Part shown: piece by piece, positions 11,293 through 19,441 of the stretch
Numbering within the stretch: the stretch's first letter is position 1
Layout: every line of letters begins with the position of its first letter
NCBI RefSeq assembly: GCF_937927635.1
Contig: NZ_CALBRW010000017.1
Span: 186,001-250,000, forward strand
Direction: 5' to 3'
Length of the DNA stretch: 64,000 nt
Source of the DNA: an uncultured Microbacterium sp.
GTDB lineage: Bacteria > Actinomycetota > Actinomycetes > Actinomycetales > Microbacteriaceae
Translations under genes and position numbers: made by a program
The notes under the pieces: model-generated
What the model saw: the letters and a program-made list of their open reading frames with translations, nothing else
Told to the model about the DNA's origin: nothing
Databases searched by the model: none

Positions 11293-12497
11293 GATGCGTC
11301 CTCCCGGTCGTACAGGTCGAAGTACCGTGCGGCGGTGTCCATGTCCTTGTCGCCGCGGCCGGACAGCGAGACGGCGATGATGGCGTCCGGCCCCAGCTCG
11401 CGGCCGAGGCGGAGTGCACCGGCGAGGGCGTGCGCGGACTCGATGGCCGGGATGATGCCCTCGGTGCGGCTCAGCAGGCGCAGCGCCTGCATGGCCTCGT
11501 CGTCGGTGGCGGGGACGTACGTCGCGCGCCCGATGTCGCTGAGCCAGGCATGCTCGGGCCCGACGCCCGGGTAGTCGAGGCCGGCGGAGATGGAGTGCGA
11601 CTCGATGGTCTGGCCGTCCTCGTCCTGCAGCACGTACGTCTTCGCGCCATGGAGCACGCCGGGCCGACCGCGCTCGATGGACGCCGCATGCTTGGGCGTG
11701 TCGACGCCGTCGCCGGCGGCTTCCACGCCGTAGAGCCTCACGCCCTCGTCATCCAGGAACGCGTCGAACATGCCGATGGCGTTCGACCCGCCGCCGACGC
11801 AGGCGACGACCGCATCCGGGAGTCGGCCGGCCTGCGCGAGCAGCTGCTCGCGCGCCTCTTCGCCGATGATCTTCTGGAAGTCGCGCACCATGGCGGGGAA
11901 CGGATGCGGCCCCGCGGCGGTGCCGAAGATGTAGTTGGTGGTCTCTACCGTGGCCACCCAGTCGCGGTACGCGTCGTTGATCGCGTCCTTCAGGGTGCGC
12001 GAACCCGTCTTCACCGGCACGACCTCGGCGCCCAGCAGGCGCATGCGCGCGACGTTGAGGGCCTGGCGCGCGGTGTCGACCTCGCCCATGTAGATGGTGC
12101 AGTCCAGACCGAACAGCGCAGCGGCGGTGGCGGTCGCCACGCCGTGCTGCCCGGCACCGGTCTCCGCGATGACGCGTGTCTTGCCCAGGCGCCTGGTCAG
12201 CAGCGCCTGCCCCAGCACGTTGTTGATCTTGTGCGAGCCGGTGTGGTTGAGATCCTCGCGCTTGAGGAACACCCTGGCACCGCCGGCGTGCTCGGCGAAC
12301 CGGGGCACCTCGGTGATGGGCGACGGCCTTCCGGCATAGGAGTGCAGCAGCCTCGCCAGCTCGGCCTGGAAGGCCGGGTCGACGATGGCGGCCTCGTACG
12401 CCTCGGTGAGCTCGTCGATGGCGGCGATGAGCGACTCGGGCATGTACCGGCCGCCGTACTCGCCGAAGAACGGACCGTGCTGGTCGCGGAGTCCCAT
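11289..12497 (-). CDS. trpB: Tryptophan synthase beta chain
   Basis: 402 residues. Joins indole and serine to give tryptophan, using PLP. The PLP lysine lies in LNHTGSHKINN, and the glycine-rich phosphate cup is CVGGGSNAIGMF. The N-terminus FFGEYGGRYMPESL is typical of the TrpB1 class that pairs with TrpA. Starts 2 bases after the trpC stop and overlaps trpA by 4 bases. Confidence 0.97.
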   Translation of the reverse strand: MGLRDQHGPFFGEYGGRYMPESLIAAIDELTEAYEAAIVDPAFQAELARLLHSYAGRPSPITEVPRFAEHAGGARVFLKREDLNHTGSHKINNVLGQALLTRRLGKTRVIAETGAGQHGVATATAAALFGLDCTIYMGEVDTARQALNVARMRLLGAEVVPVKTGSRTLKDAINDAYRDWVATVETTNYIFGTAAGPHPFPAMVRDFQKIIGEEAREQLLAQAGRLPDAVVACVGGGSNAIGMFDAFLDDEGVRLYGVEAAGDGVDTPKHAASIERGRPGVLHGAKTYVLQDEDGQTIESHSISAGLDYPGVGPEHAWLSDIGRATYVPATDDEAMQALRLLSRTEGIIPAIESAHALAGALRLGRELGPDAIIAVSLSGRGDKDMDTAARYFDLYDREDAS

Positions 12498-12498
12498 C

Positions 12499-13302
12499 TC
12501 AGCCTCTCCCCTGCCGGACCGGCATGTCGCCGGCCTGCAGGAACGCGTTCAGTGTGGCGACGGGGTCGCCGGTGACCAGCGCCTCGCCGATGAGCACGAC
12601 ATCCGCACCCGCCTCGCGGTAGTGCCGGACGTCGTCGGGCGCGAGGACCGCCGACTCGGCGACGCGGATGGCGGTGTCGGGGATGCGCTCGGAGAGCCGG
12701 CCGAACAGGTCGCGGTCCAGCTCCAAGGTCTTCAGGTTGCGGGCGTTGATGCCGATGAGCTCGGCACCGAGTTCGAGCGCCACGTCGAGCTCTTCGGCGG
12801 TGTGCGTCTCGATGAGCGGAGTCATGCCCAGCTCGCGGACCAGCGCGTAGAGCTCGTCCAGCACGGTGCGGTCCAGGCCCGCGACGATGAGCAGGGCGAG
12901 GTCGGCGCCCGCGGCGCGCGCCTCGAAGACCTGGTACGGCGTGGCGAGGAAGTCCTTGCGCAGCACGGGCAGGTCCACTCGCGACGTGACGGCCTCGAGG
13001 TCGGCCAGGCTGCCGCCGAAGCGGCGCTCCTCGGTCAGGACGCTGATCGCGGAGGCTCCGCCCTGCTCGTACAGCGAGGCCTGCAACGCCGGGTCGGGGA
13101 TCTCCGCCAGGGCCCCGCGCGAAGGGCTCGCACGCTTGACCTCGGCGATGATCTTCACCCGGTCGGCGGGGGCCAGGGCTGCCAGTGCGTCGCGGGCGGC
13201 AGGGCGTGCGAGAGCGTCGCGCTCCACATCGGCCAGCGGTCGCGACAGCGCGCGGCGCTCGGCGTCCTCGACAGCGCCGGCCGTGAGGTCGGCGAGGATC
13301 AT
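12499..13302 (-). CDS. trpC: Indole-3-glycerol phosphate synthase
   Basis: 267 residues, a single-function TrpC, not fused to TrpF. The motif AEVKRASPSRG near residue 55 holds the catalytic lysine; VLRKDF, GINARNL and VAESAV mark the barrel strands. It closes the ring of carboxyphenylamino-deoxyribulose phosphate. The ATG at 13302 shares a base with the stop of the upstream HGxxPAAW gene (TGATG), which argues against the longer in-frame start at 13344. Confidence 0.96.
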   Translation of the reverse strand: MILADLTAGAVEDAERRALSRPLADVERDALARPAARDALAALAPADRVKIIAEVKRASPSRGALAEIPDPALQASLYEQGGASAISVLTEERRFGGSLADLEAVTSRVDLPVLRKDFLATPYQVFEARAAGADLALLIVAGLDRTVLDELYALVRELGMTPLIETHTAEELDVALELGAELIGINARNLKTLELDRDLFGRLSERIPDTAIRVAESAVLAPDDVRHYREAGADVVLIGEALVTGDPVATLNAFLQAGDMPVRQGRG

Positions 13303-13532
13303 CAGTGCGCCTTGGGCGTGTACTTCGGGCCCTTCACGCCCCAACCGGCCTTGGAGAGCACCCAGCCGGTGATGACGCCGATGATGATGATGGCCACGCC
13401 GACGTAGACGCCGACCGGCAGACCGGCGCAGAAGAAGACGGTGCCGGTGGCGAAGCCGAGGAGCATGATCACGACCATCGTCCAGGCTGCAGGCGAGTGT
13501 CCGTGGCCGGGGTCGGCGATCGGGTTGGTCAT
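13302..13532 (-). CDS. Small HGxxPAAW-type membrane protein of the trp locus
   Basis: 76 residues. The N-terminus carries HGHSPAAW, a motif shared by a family of short actinobacterial membrane proteins found beside trp genes. Two hydrophobic segments follow, about residues 20-36 and 41-60, and then a basic tail. Function is unknown; by location it may relate to tryptophan transport or to the neighbouring membrane protein. ATG at 13532 has GGAG 4 bases upstream. The stop overlaps the trpC start by one base. Confidence 0.8.
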   Translation of the reverse strand: MTNPIADPGHGHSPAAWTMVVIMLLGFATGTVFFCAGLPVGVYVGVAIIIIGVITGWVLSKAGWGVKGPKYTPKAH

Positions 13533-13566
13533 GTTCTCCTCCGGGAGGGTCGGCGATGTGATCATT

Positions 13567-14166
13567 CTATCGGGAAGGGCCGGTGGGATCCGTGCCATGG
13601 GACAGCTCGTCCCAGGAATCGACGGCATCCAGCGGCCCGGCGTCCGTGTGGTGGCCGTCGGAGATCTGCTCGTACCGGCGGCTGCCGGCCTTCCAGCGGC
13701 GCGCGGTGGCCAGCACGAAGACACAGGCGAGCGCCAGCAGCACCCACGCGCACAGCGCGGCGATCGGCCATCCGCCGGTGTGGAGCGCGCTCACCATGGC
13801 GTGCAGGGTCTTGTCCCCGCTGAGCCCGGTGGCCTTGGTCAGTGCGGGGGCCACCACGCTCAGCGGCGGATCGAGCACGATGGGCAGAGTCCCGAGGAAC
13901 AGGACGATCGCACCGGCGAGGCCCAGCACGGCGAAGGCGTAGCGCAGCGCCACTCCGGCGATCGACAGCGCCGCGCCCAGCGCGAGCACGGCCAGTGACA
14001 GCGGCGCCAGCAGCGCCATGGCGTCGGCACCCGACACCGGCAGCGGCTCTGCGGCATCCGTTCTCGTGGCGGTGATCCAGGTCTGCGTGGACGAGATGAT
14101 GCCGATGCCGCCCGCGAGGAGGAAGGCGAGAACCGAGTACATGCGTGCGCGTGCGAGCACGATCAC
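13567..14166 (-). CDS. Trp biosynthesis-associated membrane protein
   Basis: 199 residues with four clear hydrophobic spans: YSVLAFLLAGGIGII near the start, LAPLSLAVLALGAALS, YAFAVLGLAGAIVLFLG and WPIAALCAWVLLALACV. A soluble basic-to-acidic tail of about 40 residues follows. It belongs to the actinobacterial family of membrane proteins encoded between trpE and trpC (Rv1610-like). The role is unproven. The GTG at 14166 is chosen because it overlaps the hisI stop as GTGA; there is no room for another gene, so trpE is not present at its usual place. Confidence 0.85.
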   Translation of the reverse strand: MIVLARARMYSVLAFLLAGGIGIISSTQTWITATRTDAAEPLPVSGADAMALLAPLSLAVLALGAALSIAGVALRYAFAVLGLAGAIVLFLGTLPIVLDPPLSVVAPALTKATGLSGDKTLHAMVSALHTGGWPIAALCAWVLLALACVFVLATARRWKAGSRRYEQISDGHHTDAGPLDAVDSWDELSHGTDPTGPSR

Positions 14167-14516
14167 TCCCCCGCTTCTGTCGACAGCGTCAGCTCGCGGC
14201 CGTCGAAGCACGTGCGCGTGCCGGTGTGGCAGGCGGGCCCGTGCTGGTCGACGGTGAGCAGGATCGTGTCGGCGTCGCAGTCGACGGCCACGGCGTGCAC
14301 TCTCTGCGTGTTGCCGGAGGTGTCGCCCTTGCGCCAGTACTCCTGACGGGAGCGCGACCAGTACACCGCGCGGCCGCCGGTGAGCGTGCGACGCAATGCC
14401 TCGGCATCCATCCACGCCAGCATGAGCACCTCGCGGGAGTCGAACTGCTGCACGACCACCGGGGCGAGCCCGTCGGCGTTCCAGCTGACCCGGGCGATGT
14501 CGGTCTCGACGGTCAT
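14163..14516 (-). CDS. hisI: Phosphoribosyl-AMP cyclohydrolase
   Basis: 117 residues, the stand-alone HisI form without the HisE pyrophosphohydrolase, which is separate at 16156. The zinc and magnesium motifs are visible: VDCDADTILLTVDQ (the Asp cluster), the Cys within VDCD, and the C-terminal HGPACHTGTRTCF. Third step of histidine synthesis. Overlaps hisF and the downstream membrane-protein gene by 4 bases each. Confidence 0.96.
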   Translation of the reverse strand: MTVETDIARVSWNADGLAPVVVQQFDSREVLMLAWMDAEALRRTLTGGRAVYWSRSRQEYWRKGDTSGNTQRVHAVAVDCDADTILLTVDQHGPACHTGTRTCFDGRELTLSTEAGE

Positions 14517-15274
14517 CGGACCACCACTCCTTCCGCGCGCAGTGCGTCCTTCACATCGCCGACGGTCAGCCGACCACTGTGGAACACGCTGGCCGCGAGC
14601 ACGGCATCCGCTCCTGCCTCGATGGCGGGTGGGAAGTCGGCTGCCGACCCTGCGCCGCCGGAGGCGATGACGGGGACGGCAGCGACTTCGCGCATGAGCC
14701 GGACCAGTTCCAGGTCGAAGCCGTCCTCGGTGCCGTCGGCGTCGATGGAGTTGACCAGCAGCTCGCCCGCGCCGCGTTCGATGGCCTCGCGCGCCCAGTC
14801 CAGCGCGTCCAGCGTGGTCTGGGTGCGTCCGCCGTGGGTGGTGACGACGAAGCCGGATGCCGTGGTCGGCGCGCGCGTGACGTCGAGCGAGAGCACCAGC
14901 ACCTGCGCGCCGAAGCGGTCGGCGATCTCATCGATGAGGGCGGGACGGGCGATGGCGGCGGAGTTCACGCCGATCTTGTCCGCTCCGACGGCCAGCAGTC
15001 GCGCCACGTCCTCGACGCTGCGCACCCCGCCGCCCACGGTCAGCGGCACGAACACCTGCTCGGCGGTGCGCTGCACCACCTCGTACGTGGTGGAGCGGTC
15101 ATCGACCGTCGCCGTGACATCGAGGAACGTGATCTCGTCGGCGCCCTGCGCGGCGTAGTGCGCGGCCAGCTCGACGGGATCACCCATGTCGCGGAGATCC
15201 TTGAAGTTGACGCCCTTGACGACGCGCCCGGCCGCCACGTCCAGGCACGGGATGACGCGCGCGGCGAGCGTCAT
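14513..15274 (-). CDS. hisF: Imidazole glycerol phosphate synthase, cyclase subunit
   Basis: 253 residues. (beta-alpha)8 barrel with the catalytic Asp in RVIPCLDV near residue 11 and the second Asp in LVNSIDADGTEDGFD. Both half-barrel phosphate sites (GGGVRSVED and ASGGAGSAADF) are present. It uses ammonia from HisH, which is not in the window. The ATG at 15274 shares one base with the hisG stop (TGATG); upstream in-frame codons fall inside hisG and are not used. Confidence 0.96.
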   Translation of the reverse strand: MTLAARVIPCLDVAAGRVVKGVNFKDLRDMGDPVELAAHYAAQGADEITFLDVTATVDDRSTTYEVVQRTAEQVFVPLTVGGGVRSVEDVARLLAVGADKIGVNSAAIARPALIDEIADRFGAQVLVLSLDVTRAPTTASGFVVTTHGGRTQTTLDALDWAREAIERGAGELLVNSIDADGTEDGFDLELVRLMREVAAVPVIASGGAGSAADFPPAIEAGADAVLAASVFHSGRLTVGDVKDALRAEGVVVR

Positions 15275-16116
15275 CACAGCCTCGCGGCGTGGATCGCGGT
15301 GACGAGGATGGCGCGGGCGCCCAGCGCGTAGAGGTCGTCCATCAGCTGGTTCATGCCCTTGCGCGGGATCATCACCCGCACGGCCACCCACTCGGGGTCG
15401 CGCAGCGGCGAGATGGTCGGCGACTCGCGCCCGGGTGAGAGCGCGGTGGCCTTGTCCACCATGTTCGCCGGAAGGTCGTAGTCCAGCAGCACGTAGCGGC
15501 GGGCGACCATCACGCCGCGCAGGCGGCGCAGCAGGCGCGCCGTACCGGGCACATCGCCGGGGCGGCTGATCAGCACGGCCTCCGACTCGATGATCACGGG
15601 ACCGAAGATCTCCAGGCCCGCCTGCCGCAGCGTGGTGCCGGTCTCCACGACGTCGGCGATCACGTCGGCGACACCGAGCTGCACGGCCGACTCCACGGCG
15701 CCGTCCAGCGGCACCAGCGTGGCGTTCACACCGTGCTCGCGCAGGAAGTCGTCCACGAGCCCCGGGTAGGCGGACGCCACCCGGACGCCCTCCAGCTGCT
15801 CGATCGAGGAGTACTTCCCGGGAGGGGCCGCGAAGCGGAACGTGGAGCGGGCGAAGCCCAGCTGCTCGATCTCGCGGGCGTCGTGCTGACGCACGTCCAA
15901 CAGCAGGTCGCGGCCGGTGATGCCGACGTCCAGTGCGCCGGAGGCCACGTAGGTGGCGATGTCGCGGGGCCGGAGGTAGAACAGTTCGACGTCGCTGTCG
16001 GCGTCGATGACGTGCAGGGTCTTGGCGTCGCGGCGGCCGGTGTATCCGGCCTCCGCGAGCATCTCGGCGGCTGTCTCGGACAGCGAGCCCTTGTTGGGTA
16101 CGGCGATGCGCAGCAT
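15274..16116 (-). CDS. hisG: ATP phosphoribosyltransferase (long form)
   Basis: 280 residues, the long form with a C-terminal regulatory domain (MIPRKGMNQLMDDLYALGA) that binds histidine for feedback inhibition. Start MLRIAVPNKGSL, the segment YLRPRDIATYVASGALDVGITG, and the PRPP loop region DVVETGTTLRQAGL are present. First committed step of histidine synthesis. Long form means no HisZ is required. Confidence 0.97.
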   Translation of the reverse strand: MLRIAVPNKGSLSETAAEMLAEAGYTGRRDAKTLHVIDADSDVELFYLRPRDIATYVASGALDVGITGRDLLLDVRQHDAREIEQLGFARSTFRFAAPPGKYSSIEQLEGVRVASAYPGLVDDFLREHGVNATLVPLDGAVESAVQLGVADVIADVVETGTTLRQAGLEIFGPVIIESEAVLISRPGDVPGTARLLRRLRGVMVARRYVLLDYDLPANMVDKATALSPGRESPTISPLRDPEWVAVRVMIPRKGMNQLMDDLYALGARAILVTAIHAARL

Positions 16117-16155
16117 GGATGTCCTTCTGTGTGAGCGAGAGGTCTTCAGACGCGC

Positions 16156-16419
16156 TCACAGATGTCGGTAGACGTCCTCCAGTGTGAGGCCCTTGGCGAT
16201 CATCATCACCTGCAGGTGGTACAGCAGCTGGGAGATCTCCTCCGCCGCGTTGTCCAGCGTCTCGTACTCAGCGGCCATCCACACCTCGGCGGCCTCTTCG
16301 ACGATCTTCTTGCCGATCGCGTGCACGCCCCGGTCCAGCTCTGCCACGGTGCCCGATCCCTCGGGGCGGGTCGCGACGGTGTGCTGGAGCTCGGCGAACA
16401 GCTCGTCGAATGTCTTCAC
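16156..16419 (-). CDS. hisE: Phosphoribosyl-ATP diphosphatase
   Basis: 87 residues, a single MazG-like HisE domain. The acidic metal site KKIVEEAAEVWMAA and the following EISQLLYHLQVMM are intact. It hydrolyses PR-ATP to PR-AMP, the step before HisI. The start GTG at 16419 overlaps the rpe stop (GTGA); a 39-base gap then leads to hisG, so hisE, hisG, hisF and hisI form one run. Confidence 0.95.
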   Translation of the reverse strand: MKTFDELFAELQHTVATRPEGSGTVAELDRGVHAIGKKIVEEAAEVWMAAEYETLDNAAEEISQLLYHLQVMMIAKGLTLEDVYRHL

Positions 16420-17096
16420 TGTTCCAGGCTAGCCGCTCGAGCGAGCTCGCGAAGCCGGGTGACGGCCGCAGCGACGTCATCCGCGCCGTACACGGCGGAA
16501 CCCGCGACGAAGGTGTCGGCCCCGGCCTCGGCGGCCTGCGCGATGGTGGCGTCGGAGATGCCGCCGTCGACCTGGAACCACACATCCGACCCGCGCCGGC
16601 GCGCTTCGTCGTGCAGTGCGCGCAGCTTGGGCATGGTCTCGGCCATGAAGCCCTGCCCGCCGAAGCCGGGTTCGACCGTCATCACGAGGATCTGGTCGAA
16701 CTCGTCGAGGATGTCGTACAGCGACTCCCCCGCCGTGCCGGGCTTGATGGCCACGCCGGCCCGCGCGCCGATGCTCCGCAGCCGGCGCGCGAGAGCCACG
16801 GGGTCGGCGGCGGCCTCGAGGTGGAAGGTGACGCTGGCCGCCCCCAGCTCGGCGTAGCCGGGCGCCCAGCGATCAGGGTCGGAGATCATCAGGTGCACGT
16901 CCAGCGGGATGGGACTGGTCTCCTGGATGCGCTGGACCATCTGCGGCCCGAACGTGAGGTTGGGCACGAAGTGGTTGTCCATGACGTCGACGTGCGCGAA
17001 GTCGGCCGTCGCGATGCGCGCGAGATCGGACTGCATGTTGACGAAGTCGGCGGCGAGGATGCTGGGGTTGATGCGCGGTGCGTCGGGGAGGTTCAT
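16416..17096 (-). CDS. rpe: Ribulose-phosphate 3-epimerase
   Basis: 226 residues. INPSILAADF at the start, the metal and catalytic residues in HVDVMDNHFVPNLTFGP, VMTVEPGFGGQGF in the middle and the second Asp in VDGGISDATIAQAAEAGAD identify Rpe. It interconverts ribulose 5-phosphate and xylulose 5-phosphate in the pentose phosphate pathway. It starts 3 bases after rsmB and overlaps hisE by 4 bases. Confidence 0.96.
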   Translation of the reverse strand: MNLPDAPRINPSILAADFVNMQSDLARIATADFAHVDVMDNHFVPNLTFGPQMVQRIQETSPIPLDVHLMISDPDRWAPGYAELGAASVTFHLEAAADPVALARRLRSIGARAGVAIKPGTAGESLYDILDEFDQILVMTVEPGFGGQGFMAETMPKLRALHDEARRRGSDVWFQVDGGISDATIAQAAEAGADTFVAGSAVYGADDVAAAVTRLRELARAASLEQ

Positions 17097-17099
17097 GGG

Positions 17100-18488
17100 T
17101 CATCCTTGCTTGTCGTTGCGCTGGATCAGCGCGAGGAACATGGCGTCGGTGCCGTGCCGATGCGGCCACAGCTGCACCTGCTCGGGACCGGCATCGGAGC
17201 GGAGGTCGATGGGCGACGCGGAGACCGCGGTCACCACGGCGCGGGTGTCCAGCCGTGCGACGTCGGAGCGCCCGCGCAGCACCTCTTCGACGACCCCGCC
17301 GGTCTCGGCCAGATGCGGCGAGCAGGTGACGTAGGCGACGATGCCTCCGGGCGCGAGCGCGTCGATGGCGGCATCCAGCAGCTGCGTCTGCAGCGCGACC
17401 AGGTCGGCGACGTCGGCGGGCGTCTTGCGCCAGCGCGCCTCGGGACGGCGGCGCAGTGCGCCGAGGCCCGTGCACGGCGCGTCGACGAGGATGCGGTCGA
17501 AGGTCGACGGATGCCGGGCGGCGAACTCCCTGCCGTCCTCCTCGTGCACGGGCACGTCGACCGGCAGCGGCTTCAGCGCATGGCGGACGAGCCCCGCGCG
17601 GGCGTGCACGACCTCATTGGCCTCCAGCCGCGCGCCGTCGCGGTGGGCGACGGCGGCCAGCAGGGCGGTCTTGCCGCCGGGGCCTGCGCACAGGTCCAGC
17701 CAGCGCTCCCCCGCGCGCACGGGGGCGGCCGCGGCCAGCGCGAGCGCGACCAGCTGCGAGCCCTCGTCCTGCACGCGGATGCGTCCTGCGGCATCCGCGA
17801 TGGCGGCATGCGGGTCGCCGCCGGGCGAGGCGAACGCCGTGGGCGCGTAGGGGCGAGCGGGCTCGCCGCGCTCCGCGAGGCCCGGCAGGGCGACCAGGGT
17901 GACCTCGGGCGAGGCGTTGTCGGCTTCCAGCAGGGCGTCGAGTTCGTCGGCGCGTCCCTCGGCAGCCAGCGCGCGCCGCAGCGCGCGGATCACCCACACC
18001 GGGTGCGCCGTGCGCAGCGACAGCCGCTCATCGTCAGAGCGCGCCCCGTCCTCGATGCGCTGCTGCCAGGTCTCGGCGTCGTCGCGGCTGATGCGACGCA
18101 GCACGGCGTTCGTGAACCCGGCGGCGCCGCGGCCCACCTCGGCGGCGACGAGGTTGACCGACTCGTTCACCGCCGCATGCGGGGCGACACGCGTGGCCAG
18201 CAGCTGGTGGACGCCCAGGCGCAGGGCATCCAGCACCGCGGGGTCGATGGTGTCGATCCTGCGGCCCGCGGCGCTCGCGATGACGGCGTCGTAGGTGCCG
18301 AGACGGCGCAGCGTGCCGTAGGCCAGCTCGGTGGCCAGGGCCGCATCCTGGGTGTCCAGGCCGGCGTCGGAGATCAGGCGTGGAAGCAGCAGGTTCGCGT
18401 ACGCGTCGTCCTGCGAGACCGCTCGCAGCACGTCGTAGGCCACCCAACGGGCGGGCTGGATGCCGGGCTTCCGCTGTGCACCGCTCAT
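17100..18488 (-). CDS. rsmB: 16S rRNA (cytosine-967-C5)-methyltransferase family protein (RsmB/Fmu)
   Basis: 462 residues. The N-terminal third is a NusB-like RNA-binding domain (ARWVAYDVLRAVSQDDAYANLLL). The C-terminal part is the SAM-dependent methyltransferase with LDLCAGPGGKTALLA (SAM loop), VDAPCTGLGALRRRPE (motif IV Cys) and VTCSPH (catalytic Cys). It probably modifies 16S rRNA. The ATG at 18488 overlaps the fmt stop (ATGA), favouring it over a longer in-frame start. Confidence 0.93.
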   Translation of the reverse strand: MSGAQRKPGIQPARWVAYDVLRAVSQDDAYANLLLPRLISDAGLDTQDAALATELAYGTLRRLGTYDAVIASAAGRRIDTIDPAVLDALRLGVHQLLATRVAPHAAVNESVNLVAAEVGRGAAGFTNAVLRRISRDDAETWQQRIEDGARSDDERLSLRTAHPVWVIRALRRALAAEGRADELDALLEADNASPEVTLVALPGLAERGEPARPYAPTAFASPGGDPHAAIADAAGRIRVQDEGSQLVALALAAAAPVRAGERWLDLCAGPGGKTALLAAVAHRDGARLEANEVVHARAGLVRHALKPLPVDVPVHEEDGREFAARHPSTFDRILVDAPCTGLGALRRRPEARWRKTPADVADLVALQTQLLDAAIDALAPGGIVAYVTCSPHLAETGGVVEEVLRGRSDVARLDTRAVVTAVSASPIDLRSDAGPEQVQLWPHRHGTDAMFLALIQRNDKQG

Positions 18489-19405
18489 GCGCCCACCCGC
18501 AGATCGTGCTCGGCATGCAGCCCGCGCCACCAGTCCCCCGCGTTCATGGCGCCCTTGCCTGCGGGCTGCACGCGCGTGACTTCGAGCGCGCCGTCGGCTG
18601 TGCCGATGAGCACCGAGGTCTTCGTTCCGTGCAGCGTGCCGGGCTCCAGAGCGGGAGCATCCGAGGCGGGAACGGCGGTCAGGATCTTCAGCCGTGCGCC
18701 GTCGAGTGTGCTGTGCGCGCCGGGTTCGGGAGTCACGCCGCGATAGCGCGCGAAGACCGCGTCGGTCGGCTGCGTGAAGTCCAGCAGTCCGTCGGCCAGC
18801 GTCAGCTTGGGTGCAAGGCTGGGCTCCCCCACCTGTGGGACGGCGGATGCCGTTCCTGCGGCGATCCCCGCGACCACCTCACGAGTGAGGTCGGCGCCGT
18901 CGGCGGCGAGCACGTCGAGGGCGACCTCGGCGGTCGCCCCGTCCGGCAGCGCGACGGCGCGCATGGCGAACACGTCGCCGGCATCCAGCGCCGGCACCAG
19001 CTGGAAGACGCTGACGCCCAGTTCCGCATCGCCGGCGATCAGCGCGCGCTGCACGGGAGCAGCTCCGCGCCAGGCCGGCAGCAGCGAGAAGTGCAGGTTG
19101 ATCCAGCCGTGCGCGGGCGCCGAGAGCAGGGGCTCCCGAACGATGCCGCCATAGGCGACGATCACGCCCAGTTCGGCATCGAGGGCGGTGATCTGCGCGG
19201 TGGCGTCCTCGTCCAGGCGCGCCGTCTTCATGACGGACAGACCCAGGTCGTCGGCTGCGGCAGCCACCGGGGAGGGCGTGAGCACGCGTTTGCGGCCCAG
19301 CGGGGCGTCGGGCCGGGTCACGACGCCGACGATCTCGTGCTCGGCGGCGAGAGCGTGCAGGGTCGGCACGGCGACGGCGGGTGTTCCCGCGAAGACGAGG
19401 CGCAT
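18485..19405 (-). CDS. fmt: Methionyl-tRNA formyltransferase
   Basis: 306 residues. N-terminal formyltransferase domain with MRLVFAGTPAVAVP, the catalytic signature INLHFSLLPAWRGAAP (Asn, His) and the later Asp region; a C-terminal OB-like domain follows. It formylates initiator Met-tRNA with 10-formyl-THF. Coupled to rsmB by a 4-base overlap; 36 bases separate it from priA upstream. No def gene adjoins. Confidence 0.96.
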   Translation of the reverse strand: MRLVFAGTPAVAVPTLHALAAEHEIVGVVTRPDAPLGRKRVLTPSPVAAAADDLGLSVMKTARLDEDATAQITALDAELGVIVAYGGIVREPLLSAPAHGWINLHFSLLPAWRGAAPVQRALIAGDAELGVSVFQLVPALDAGDVFAMRAVALPDGATAEVALDVLAADGADLTREVVAGIAAGTASAVPQVGEPSLAPKLTLADGLLDFTQPTDAVFARYRGVTPEPGAHSTLDGARLKILTAVPASDAPALEPGTLHGTKTSVLIGTADGALEVTRVQPAGKGAMNAGDWWRGLHAEHDLRVGA

Positions 19406-19441
19406 GAAGGTTCTCCGGATGGATGACGATCCGACGGTCCG

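Noticed and set aside
13533..13566. Trp attenuator / leader peptide ahead of trpC
   Set aside because: No run of Trp codons and no room for a leader peptide with alternative hairpins; the genes are joined by overlaps.
16117..16155. Separate promoter for hisG
   Set aside because: 39 bases between hisE and hisG show no -10/-35 pair or hairpin; the genes read as one unit.
16410..18746. Long plus-strand frame opposite rpe and rsmB
   Set aside because: Shadow of rpe, rsmB and fmt, which have full domain matches on the minus strand.
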